Source of the DNA: Aquanectria penicillioides
Taxonomy: Eukaryota > Ascomycota > Sordariomycetes > Hypocreales > Nectriaceae
Assembly (NCBI GenBank): GCA_003415625.1
Contig: PYIU01000002.1
Coordinates: forward strand, 4,464,001-4,528,000
Reading direction: 5' to 3'
DNA length: 64,000 nucleotides
Shown here: positions 50,442 to 59,502 of the stretch, piece after piece
How positions within the stretch are numbered: position 1 is the stretch's first letter
Layout: every line of letters starts with the position of its first letter
Position numbers and translations under genes: made by a program
Notes under the pieces: generated by a model
What the model saw: only the letters and a program-made list of their open reading frames with translations
What the model was told of the DNA's origin: nothing
The model's database searches: none

Positions 50442-52354
50442 ATGTCGTCCCAGCAGAAGATCGCCATCGTCTCGGTCTACGACAAGACCGGTCTGCTGGA
50501 CCTGGCCAAGGGCCTCGTCCAGCAGGGTGTTCGCATCCTTGCCTCCGGCGGCACCTCTAAGATGATCCGCGAGTCTGGCTTCCCCGTCGAGTACGTTGCC
50601 CGATCGACCACCATATCAGTTTTTCTTGTAAAATGCTCACATTCGACTGTTTAGGGATGTCTCTGCCATCACCAAGGCCCCTGAGATGCTTGCTGGCCGT
50701 GTCAAGACTCTCCACCCCGCCGTCCACGCTGGCATTCTCGCCCGCGACCTCGCCTCCGACGAGAAGGACCTTGCTGACCAGAACATCAACAAGGTCGACT
50801 ATGTCATCTGCAACCTCTACCCTTTCAAGGACACCGTTGCCAAGGTCAACGTCAGCATCCCCGAGGCTGTTGAGGAGATTGACATTGGTGGTGTTACCCT
50901 CATCCGCGCCGCCGCCAAGAACCACAAGCGCGTCACTATCCTCAGCGACCCCAATGACTACGCCGGCTTCCTGAGCGAGCTTGAGAAGGGCGAGATCTCC
51001 GAGGCCAGCCGAAACCGCTATGCCCTCAAGGCCTTCGAACACACTGCCGACTACGACGCCGCCATCTCCCAGTTCTTCCGCAAGGAGTACGCCGGCAATG
51101 GCGAGCAGTACACGGCTCTCCGCTACGGCGCCAACCCTCACCAGAAGCCCGCTGCTGCCTACATGCCCGAGGGCCAGCTGCCTTTCAAGGTGCTCTGCGG
51201 CTCTCCTGGCTACATCAACCTCCTCGACTCGCTTAACGCCTGGCCTCTGGTCAAGGAGCTCAAGCAGGCTCTTGGCAAGCCCGCCGCTGCCAGCTTCAAG
51301 CACGTTTCCCCTGCCGGTGCCGCCATTGGCCTGCCCCTTACCGAGGAGGAGCGCAAGGTCTACTTCGTCAACGACATTGAGGGCATTGAGACCTCTGGTC
51401 TTGCCCAGGCCTACGCCCGTGCCCGAGGTGCCGACCGAATGAGCAGCTTCGGTGACGTTATTGCTCTCAGTGACATCGTCGATGTTCCCACTGCCAAGAT
51501 CATCTCCAAGGAGGTCTCTGACGGTGTTATTGCCCCTGGATACGAGGAAGCTGCCCTCGAGATCCTCAAGAAGAAGAAGGGTGGCCGCTACCTGGTCCTC
51601 CAGATCGACCCTGAGTACAACCCCCCCGCAACCGAGACCCGTACTGTCTACGGCATCTCCCTCCAGCAACACCGCAACGACGTCGAGATCTCCCCCAAGT
51701 CCTTCACCACCGTCATCACCCCCAAGGACACTACCGCTCTCCCTGAGAGCGCTGCCCGCGATCTTACTGTTGCTACCATCACCCTCAAGTACACCCAGAG
51801 CAACTCTGTCTGCTACGCTGTCAACGGCCAGGTCATCGGCCTCGGTGCCGGCCAGCAGTCCCGAATTCACTGCACCCGTCTTGCCGGTGACAAAGCCGAC
51901 AACTGGTGGATGCGCTTCCATGAGCGCGTTCTCGGTATCAAGTGGAAGAAGGGTACTAAGCGCCCCGACAAGAGCAACGCCATTGACCTGCTTGTGAGCG
52001 GCGAGCTCCCCAAGGATGGCCCCGAGCGTGAGGCGTTCGAGGCTGTCTTCGAAGAGGTCCCACCTGCCTTCACTGCCGAGGAGCGTGATGCCTGGATGAA
52101 GCAGCTCAAGGACGTTTGCGTCTCCAGCGACGCTTTCGTAAGCCTTCCCCAATGCGGAACCTTCCCCCCCTTCAGTCTTGAAACTAACTGGTCTCTAGTT
52201 CCCCTTCATCGACAACGTCTTCCGTGTCGCCCGCTCAGGAACCAAGTACGTTGCCGCCCCCGGTGGCAGCCAGAACGACGGTGCCGTCTTCGAGACCGCC
52301 GAGAAGCTCGGAATCACCTTTGTGGAGCAGAACATTCGTCTCTTCCACCACTAA
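50442..52354 (+). CDS. ATIC: AICAR transformylase / IMP cyclohydrolase (ATIC)
   Basis: Bifunctional cytosolic enzyme for the last two steps of de novo purine synthesis: formylation of AICAR, then ring closure to IMP (ADE16/ADE17 in yeast). Three exons: 50442-50590, 50655-52137 and 52199-52354, with introns of 64 and 61 nt, giving 595 residues (human ATIC is 592). The N-terminal MGS-like cyclohydrolase domain (about 1-200) has [40 protein letters not shown] and [12 protein letters not shown]. The C-terminal transformylase domain has [12 protein letters not shown] and the catalytic Lys265-His266 pair in SFKHVSPAG, plus [27 protein letters not shown] and the end [11 protein letters not shown]. 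The start is the first ATG, in a good context (CAAAATGTC). Strong codon bias suggests high expression, and produces a long antisense open frame. Confidence 0.97.
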
Positions 52355-52741
52355 AAATATCGAAGGGAGTTACTAGGCCTAGGGAAATCGTGAATGGGAA
52401 TGGGCCATGGAATGGGAACCAAAGAAAATGAGAAACTGCAATCTTTGCTATTGCGATGTTTGTTGTATATATGATAGACTTAACGCCGCGCGATTGACGC
52501 TCACCTCAACGTGATGATGATATGGAAATGCGAGTTGGCTACTGTTCTAGTTTAGTTCATTCTATTGAACTGGAAAGAAGAAAAAAAAATAAGAAAGTAT
52601 TCACACAAGACAGGTCCTATTTTGCCCCATCCCTTTGTTACCAGCGGACCACCTAATCCCAACTTGAACAACCAGCCAAAATGCAGATTCCTTTTTGTAT
52701 TTTACAATGTACGTTTTAACATTCACCGTGAATAACCCGAA
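52355..52741. other. Convergent intergenic region between ATIC and RAD17
   Basis: 387 bp between two stop codons, AT-rich with short A runs; holds both 3' UTRs. No other feature seen. Confidence 0.6.
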
Positions 52742-55319
52742 TCAATCCTCAATGTCATCGTCACTTAACACTAGCTTCTGAGCTAGGAGACCCGACATAC
52801 CACCAGATCGAATTCCAGCGCTCTTCTTGCGGGGACTTGCTTCTTCGGACGGCTTGTCCGTAGCCCACGCCTCTCCCGTATTCTGTTCATCCTCACCATC
52901 GGACTCTTCATCAGCGGCGTTGATACCTCGGAAGGAGACAACTTTTTCAAGATCACGGAGGCGGAAGCTTGACGACTTGCGACCGCGTGCGATCTGCGCC
53001 ATGTAAGGCAAACGCTCGAGGAGCATTTCGCGCCGGGCGGCACTGCCGAGGGACAGGAGGGGCACGTTTTCTTCACTGGCGTCGTCTTGGGGCTTATGGG
53101 CCGCAAGTTGGCGATGCTGCTGCTGGCGTTGCATCCAGGACAAGTCGCCTGTGGATTGTTGTGGGCGACGGAACGCCGAGGCACCGTCGGTGAGGTTCCT
53201 GGTGGGGCGTTGATCTCTCCCTTGAGGAGCTTTGAGGACCAGACGTCGACCAGACCCTCGAGTTCCTCCTTTGTCCTCCATAGCTTGAGGCTCGTGGGGT
53301 AGAACATTTTGAACGCGTCACTGCCCTTGGCCATGGTGGTCATCTTGCGCTTGACCGGGTTCGGCAAGGAGAAGAGCATGCCGCGGACGGCAACTTGAAA
53401 CGTCATTTCGTCCTGTCGTAGGAGTTGACTACCAGAGTCAACGCCGGAGAAACCGCCCCCTCTACCACCGAAGAAGATGTCTCGAGAAGGACAGAGAAGA
53501 TCGCTCTGGGAAAGATATTCAATGCAGTCGTTGATGTAATCCATAGGGGTGTTAAGATCCATCGGCCCCGTGCTCTCACAGGAGAGGAGGTAATTTTCAT
53601 GAAGGGCTGAGATGAATGTGTGCGTATCAGTCCCAGTTTCATCAATCAGAGGATCGATAGCGACCTGAGACCGCTTTGGACGTGATAATTGTGAGAGGAA
53701 GGGTGGTAGACTCTCCACGGCATCGTTTTGGGGCGCGGCATCCTCTCGCTTGTTATATACGACCTTGCCCACTGCGTGAAAGATCCCCAAGCTTGCTTCA
53801 CGCTGCGATATTAACTCCAAGCTGTCCTGCTCGCCTTTGGTGAGCCCAATAGAATCTCTAACGCCCTTCTTCTGCTTAGTGAAAGCCACCTTGGCGCCCC
53901 AGTCGGCGTCCTGGTCACCTTTGAGGCACAAGAACTCGAGAGATGACACTGCGTTTCGAATGTCTCCAATGTCACCTAGGCGCTTCAGAACCTGCGGTCC
54001 AGGTGTTTTTCTCCGACCAGACTTCCTGGCTTCCTTCTGTACCACTAACTCGAGAGCTTTGGCAAGCAGTGAGGGCGCAATGGCATTGAACTCGATGATG
54101 CCAACGCCTGGGTGGCGGAGGATTTCAGGTCCCAACAACCGATGAGCAGTGAAGCTGTCTGCCGAAGCTGATGTCGTAGTCAATAGAGTCTCTGATATGA
54201 TCAAGACCACTGGGGTAATGGGATCTTTCTGCGAATGCTGGGCGAACCTGGAAAGTGAAGGGGTGTTGGCCGCAAGGTAGTGAAGGATCGTGTTGCGGAA
54301 AGAAGTTAGGGTCGATGAAGATCTCGAAAACGTATTTGGAAACTCTTCAACAAGCATGATGCGTTTGGATTGATTCTTCGAAGTGGCATATGAAGTACTG
54401 GGGCCTGACGATTCGGGACTGTCCGTATCCAGCGCACCGAACTTGCCACCTCGCCCCAGAAACTCGTCGAACTTCGCTGATGCTGATACGAATCCCAAAC
54501 CGGAGTTTCCAGTCGGATTTCTCCACTCCAGAAGCTCGCATCCCATGTCGTTGGCGAGCAATCGCATCGTCGTCGTCTTACCCGAGCCGGCTGCGCCCTT
54601 CAGCACAAGGAGCCGTTGTCGCATGCGCCTTGCTGTAACGTCTTCTAACCACCTTCTGACGTCTGATACCTTTTTTTTATGGACCGCAAGCTCCTCCAAG
54701 TTTCTGGGTCCAAACCGCTCCGACCATGGTCTCGAGTCATCATTGATTGTCGCTAGAAAAGCAGGTTTCGGTGGTTTGAGGAATTTCTGACTGGCACTTG
54801 GGACGTCGGCAGACGCCAGCTGTGTTCCGTTTCTCAGCCTTTTCTTGGCATGCTGGCTAACTAAGCTTGATGAGCTGACCTTCAGCTCCGAAATTTCATC
54901 ATCCTCCGATATGGGATCGCTGATGATGTCGTCGAGGGGGATGGTCTTCCTGTCAGTGGTCCCTCCGGTCTTGGTGGCCCGTTGTGCCTGTTTTGAAAAG
55001 AGTGTCTTTAAGTCTGCCGTCTTTCCTTCATCCTTTCCCTTGGCAACATCTCTCGATTTCGACTTCTTTGGACTGGGGCTCGTGCTTTGTTTTTGCGAAA
55101 ACGTTCGACGGGGAGCCGGTTTGACCCGTTCGTGGAGAGGGCCCCGGTGGTAGATCTAGCCTTCGAGGGACTGGGGGACGCGGTAGGGGCTCGGCTTTTG
55201 GCTGGGGAGCTCGGCGAGGACAGGAGGAAGTTCGTCAGGGTGTTGGCACGGGGTTGCTCGTCTTCGTCGTCAGAAGCGTCGACTACATTCCGCCGGCGGC
55301 GCTTCGCGGGCGGGGCCAT
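52742..55319 (-). CDS. rad17: RAD17 checkpoint clamp loader, with two one-base frameshifts
   Basis: Large subunit of the RFC-like complex (Rad17-RFC; Rad24 in budding yeast) that loads the 9-1-1 clamp at damaged DNA and starts checkpoint signalling in the nucleus. The gene has no clear intron. The basic N terminus (MAPPAKRRRRNVVD) is in one frame. The body, from PAPRRTFSQKQS through the AAA+ domain, is in another: Walker A LKGAAGSGKTTT at about residue 243, Walker B-like IMLVEEFPN at about 325, then GDIGDIRNAVSSLEF. The C-terminal part (TDGASAFRRPQQ, then LGSAARREMLLERLPYMAQIAR and the terminal LVLSDDDIED) is in the N-terminal frame again. Each switch needs one extra base; C/G runs of four lie at 53204-53207 and 55110-55113. 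With both repaired, 2580 nt give 859 residues. The N-terminal switch could instead be a 54-nt intron with a weak GTCAAA donor. The conserved parts look intact. Confidence 0.92.
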
Positions 55320-55849
55320 CAACGCGACTGTAGCATCTGCAAGACCGGCATTCCATAAGACGACTTGACGCGATTTCCGAGGAAACCTTTGTCAATCGGT
55401 TGCACGAGATTGAAATCGCAAGAATGATTGTTATCGTGATGGTAGCCTCGTTCACGCCGCTGTGTTGACGTCGGAGACCCACAGAACAGTGCTGGGAGAT
55501 AGCAAATCACCCGTACTGTGTTCTGATTGGCCCACCTACTGCACACACTTAATTATCCTAGGCACCCGCTCCTCCGCTCCTTAGTGTGGAGCGGAGGCCG
55601 GGAAGCGCTCAGACAGCATAGGTATAAATGGTAATTCTCCAAGATGGCCAGAAAACTTTGTGTTAGATTCATAGATGTTGTATTTATTTTATGACTATCT
55701 TCGTTATTCGAATAAATTCATCCATGGCGCTGATCCTTGTTGTTTTCTCTTGTGCTGAGGCCTCACACCCTCATGTTCATACACAGTTCATCCACTGTTC
55801 ATTTTGCCATCAAGCCCCCCTCCTCACTGTTTGTGATCTCAGGTAGCTA
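55320..55849. other. Intergenic region upstream of RAD17 with a perfect hairpin
   Basis: Contains the RAD17 promoter and the 3' region of the questin-oxidase-like gene. A perfect 10-bp inverted repeat lies at 55571-55597, followed by AT-rich sequence. Confidence 0.6.
55571..55597. repeat. Perfect inverted repeat, 10-bp arms, 7-nt loop
   Basis: CCTCCGCTCC and its exact reverse complement GGAGCGGAGG, separated by TTAGTGT. It lies 252 bp upstream of the RAD17 start and 253 bp beyond the stop of the questin-oxidase-like gene. It could be a protein-binding palindrome or an RNA hairpin in the leftward transcript. Confidence 0.85.
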
Positions 55850-57185
55850 TTAGAACGTCCAGCCATCAAAGCTGTCCACAAAAGTCACTGCGGAACTTAG
55901 GTACTGTTCATGGATATCTCCCCATGTCCTGGATGCCTCTCTCATGGCACGAATGGCTGCAGAAAGTTAGCCTCCAATCGAAACCGCGCTAGGAAATTCT
56001 TACCCTTGACAAAGTGAGCGTCCTTTGACCAGGGCGAGTTTAGTGCCTTGTCCTCCACGTACTTCCATGTCTTGCCCTTGAGATCCTGCTCAACATTATC
56101 TGGGTCAGGCAATGGCCGTCCCTTGAGAATGAAAATGGCCAAAACAAGAAGCCACCACTGTCGGACCAAAGTCATGTGGTACTTTGCGGGAAAGAAAGGC
56201 AATAAAATCCTGACAGCATGACTTGTTGTCAATAGGTGGACAAGAAGAAAGTTAAATGCGTGCGTTCCTGGTCGAACAGTTGACACTAACAAAGCTACCG
56301 CGGCCTCCTGGGATAGCTCGAATTGCTTCAAGGGTTCATCGATGACCCATGCGTTCCAGTATTCCAGAATGAGACCCTCGTATTGGTTGAATATATCCTC
56401 CATATCGTCAACACTGGAATTTTTGGGCAACCCGTTGAACCGTTCATCGCTGCATAGTTTAACAAGTAGCTGAAGGGGAGAACCTGAGGTGAAGGGGGAA
56501 GGCTTGGTGTAAGACTTGTCGCTGAGATACTTATGCATGAAGTTGTATTGTACGCATGCAAGCCCCAGAGCTTCCATTGCGACTTCCTTGCAGTCAATCT
56601 CATAAGCATACCCAAGGTGGATTATAGGATGGCCAACTATGAAAGCCAGTGTTAGCAGTGCGATCAGGCATGCGCAAAGGAGAGATGAGACATACGGCCA
56701 CAAATGAGACCGTTGATCAATGGCTCCTCGCCTGCAAATAAGTAATACTCTATCTCTTCCTTCCATTGGTACGAAAATTTCATGGCCAGCTGGTCTTCGA
56801 AGAAATCGACGTAAGCCCGTTGATATCTCCGGTCGCCACGGAGATCTTGCCAATCGTCCTCGCAAACCTCGGCTGGAGAGGGTTCCCACGGCTCTAACTC
56901 CTTGATCTGCTCGTCGTAGATCTCATGAAGTTGGACATCTGTGGCGCCAAGAAGATAGGCAGAACTGAGGATATGAGGGTTATGGTTGTCATATCGAAGA
57001 TTGTGATAAACAATGGAGTAGTTGGCGTGGTTGGCCTTCAGGAGATGTTTGAGGCACCGCGCCCGCCTGTCTGGGTTTGTCTCAACATGATGAACCTCGA
57101 CCGGTGTGAGGTTGATTGCTTGGGTCTTTGAACCGGAGCCCAAGATGCGATTGACGACAGGCACGTATGATAGAATACCGGACAT
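55850..57185 (-). CDS. Questin-oxidase-like protein (AflY/GedK family, DUF4243)
   Basis: Member of the fungal questin-oxidase-like family. Characterised relatives (AflY of aflatoxin synthesis, GedK of geodin synthesis) act as Baeyer-Villiger-type oxidases on anthraquinone-derived intermediates. Three exons: 57185-56696, 56636-56004 and 55956-55850, with GT-AG introns of 59 and 47 nt, giving 409 residues. Family features: the NHNPHILSSAYLLGATDVQL segment with its asparagine/histidine cluster at the start of the helical domain; EEPLINGLICGLGHPIIHLG, whose GHPIIHLGYAYE part forms across the first splice; and the C-terminal WSKDAHFVKAIRAMREAS completed by the last splice. The AHNFLLxH-like segment is present as HAFNFLLVHLLTTSHA. 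It starts 324 bp from the divergent UBE3D-like gene. No polyketide synthase or other cluster gene is nearby, so the substrate cannot be inferred. Confidence 0.88.
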
Positions 57186-57509
57186 TGCAGGAGCGAATGG
57201 AAGGTGTTCTCAAATACAAAATCATGCGAGAGTGAAGAAGAGCGATGATGACGTCTAACTGCGAAAAGGTCGTTCCCTTCCGTTGGGGTCATCGGCGGAC
57301 GCTAAAAAGTGGCGGGGCAGCTTTTCCTTGGGGCAGGTGCCGGGCTGTGGCTGCTTGTCTGGGTCCCCGCACAGACCATGCAAAATTCCGATCCCACACT
57401 TCAGCTCGCCACGCATCACGGAAGCTTGAACTTAGTTGCTGGCTGACTGGTTGAATTGAGCCTCGCTGGTAGCCTGGCATATCCAAACAGAGTTCAGCTT
57501 CGGCCTGAG
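57186..57509. promoter_or_regulatory. Shared bidirectional promoter region
   Basis: 324 bp separate the divergent start codons of the questin-oxidase-like gene (-) and the UBE3D-like gene (+). Promoter elements for both must lie here or overlap the genes. No specific motif is claimed. Confidence 0.5.
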
Positions 57510-59065
57510 ATGGCGTCGACCGGGAAGGCCTTGATTTACGCGGAGCTTCTGTCCAATATCCGGCAGATCTCTGTCGTTGTATCCTTGCCATCACCAGCCG
57601 ACGCGTCAACGAAGGCTGAGGTCTCGCAACATGGACACAAACTCCAAATAGCCCACCAAGGCCACGTGGAGAGTATTTCCCTCCCGGCACAAGCGGCAGC
57701 TCCCTCGAACCTCCCTATACCCAGCCTAGGAGGCTTGGATTTATCCTGGAGACTTCCTGCGTCACCGGCGGAGACAAGACCTGCACAATTCTCCCTGGAG
57801 AACCAAGCGCTTCCTTGGACGTCTATGGACATCAAAGCTGGCTCTCGAGTAGGCTGCCGGCAATGCGACGGCGAGTTTGTCTCAAGGGACACCATCAAAG
57901 GATGGAAAGACCTGCCTAGTGAGAACTGGGCAGAGATGATGGAGTTTTGGCACTGCCATAAGCCGCATGACCACGATCAACACGACGCAGAGTCACTGGC
58001 GAGCAAGGGCTACGGCGCCAACAACGCCATATCTTCACAGTCTGGGGTTGGATTCGTTGATCTCACATCGTTTCTATTATCGGAATCGGATTGCGGCGGC
58101 CTAGCGGTAAGTCTACACAGCGTTATAATGCGCTTCCTGCCTTTTTCTTTTGTTTCTCCTTGTTATGCTCAGCCTTGACCCCGGGAAAAAGAAGGTGACC
58201 ATGTCGGTACCAAAAACCAACCAGTGATCTGGCCATCGATACAACTCCCCGAGATTATTGCTTTGGTCGTCCTCACATTGTGGGCAGGAAAATTGACAGA
58301 ACCCTTCTGCGGAATGGGATCTTGAGGTTATCCTGAAGACGCAGCCTCTCTTTTTCATCTTGCCTTCCCAAGACATGGAAGACTAGAGATTTACGAGAAG
58401 CACATTTACTCATGATGAAATGTTGATCCACGTCCGTCTGTTGACCAGTCGCTTACGCGTTGTAGTATTCTGCCTCGACTGTGGGTGCTGGGTTTGACAT
58501 GAGTTCGTTGGCATTAAATGACACGGTTCAAAGAAAATTCCTTCATGTCTTTTGCAAAAACTGCCAGACCGAAGTAGGCCTCTTCAATGTCCTGGCCTCG
58601 TCTGTGACCCTCTTCAAGTGGCAGATCACCTGCCAAACTCTTACACCGGGCCCCATTCCCAGTAGCTCTGAATGCCTAGCAGCGACTCTGATCGCCACTA
58701 TCTCGCGATCGGGGTCATCAAAATCAATACTTACGCCTCATATTTTAGGACCGTCGTCAGCTCCTGAGGAGGCCTGGATGGACTTGCATCTCTGGGTTTT
58801 GAACCCCAACGTTGTGTACGCGTCTTCCTCCATCAATGGGAGCAAGACTGCTATGAAAATTCTCTACAAAAGAATTGAATCCGGAGAGAGCAATAAACTA
58901 ATCGAATCAATGAACTCTGATGTACAAGAGATTACTCTACCTCAGGTTGCCATTGAAGCTGCCGAGGAACAGTTGCAATCAAGTGGTCTTCTTCTACCAT
59001 TGCGTGATAGGTCGTTTAAGGAATGGAATGTTGGACTCCTTCGGCGATGGGAGCCTAGAAGTTGA
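57510..59065 (+). CDS. UBE3D / Ipa1-like HECT-like E2-binding protein
   Basis: Resembles the HECT-like E2-binding family (UBE3D in animals, Ipa1 in budding yeast), linked to ubiquitin conjugation and, for Ipa1, to mRNA 3'-end processing. Two exons: 57510-58106 and 58466-59065, joined in phase 0 across a 359-nt intron (GTAAGT donor, GTTGTAG acceptor), giving 398 residues. Conserved points are two cysteine pairs (CRQCDGEF at about 115 and FCKNCQTEVG at about 225), the WAEMMEFWHCHKPHDHD segment, FVDLTSFLLSESDC, and a C-terminal domain with SVTLFKWQITC, VLNPNVVYASSS and AMKILYK. The intron is much longer than others in this region. A middle exon was looked for but every candidate soon meets a stop or lacks a donor. 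Start: first ATG in the open frame. Confidence 0.82.
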
Positions 59066-59502
59066 CAATAGAATAATAAAAAAAAGCCAGAGTATAACAC
59101 TCCTGGGCCCAAATTATAATATACTTATGCGTGAAGGGGATGGCAAGGATGAATATGAATGATGTGGTTCGCATGGTATGGTTGGGGCTGACATACAGTG
59201 CTAGGTACACAGTTAGTGGCAAGCAAACCAGTTCGCCCCACACAGTGCGTCTCTTTACCATCAAGGGACCGATAGGCAGATGTCTGCCTCAACTGACACT
59301 CAGACATCTTTCTCACTTGTACATATCACGGAACCCACAGCACCAAAGACCCCAACGCCTGGCCGATGCCCATGGCATAAGACAAGTTCATGTTTTAAAG
59401 GAGTCTAAATCCGATTTCATTGATGTATATTCTAGTAAGCCTAATGCGGTGACCACCCGGTAACTCCCTGGCTCCGTGGTGCGCTTTTTGGTATCAAGCA
59501 CG
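59066..59502. other. Gap before the SNF2 gene; may hold a broken 5' coding part
   Basis: 437 bp. The open frame 59131-59463 is in the same frame as the SNF2 gene and ends in TAA at 59461-59463. The frame then stays open into the SNF2 ATG at 59503. Its last part (about VHVLKESKSDFIDVYSSKP) looks more protein-like than its start. Whether it belongs to the SNF2 gene is unresolved. Confidence 0.45.
59075..59080 (+). terminator. Candidate poly(A) signal of the UBE3D-like gene
   Basis: AATAAA ten bases after the stop, within an A-rich run. Suggestive only. Confidence 0.4.

Noticed and set aside
50557..52152. 531-codon antisense open frame over the ATIC gene
   Set aside because: It is the reverse-strand shadow of a strongly codon-biased exon (few A/T third positions). 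The predicted protein is a monotonous G/V/L/D/E composition with no domain, and no splice or start context supports it.
40200..55319. A possible DNA-repair cluster (polymerase X, RAD17, nearby SNF2 gene)
   Set aside because: Unrelated housekeeping genes (peroxisomal, purine, signalosome) are interspersed, orientations are mixed, and fungi do not usually cluster these genes. Most likely chance.
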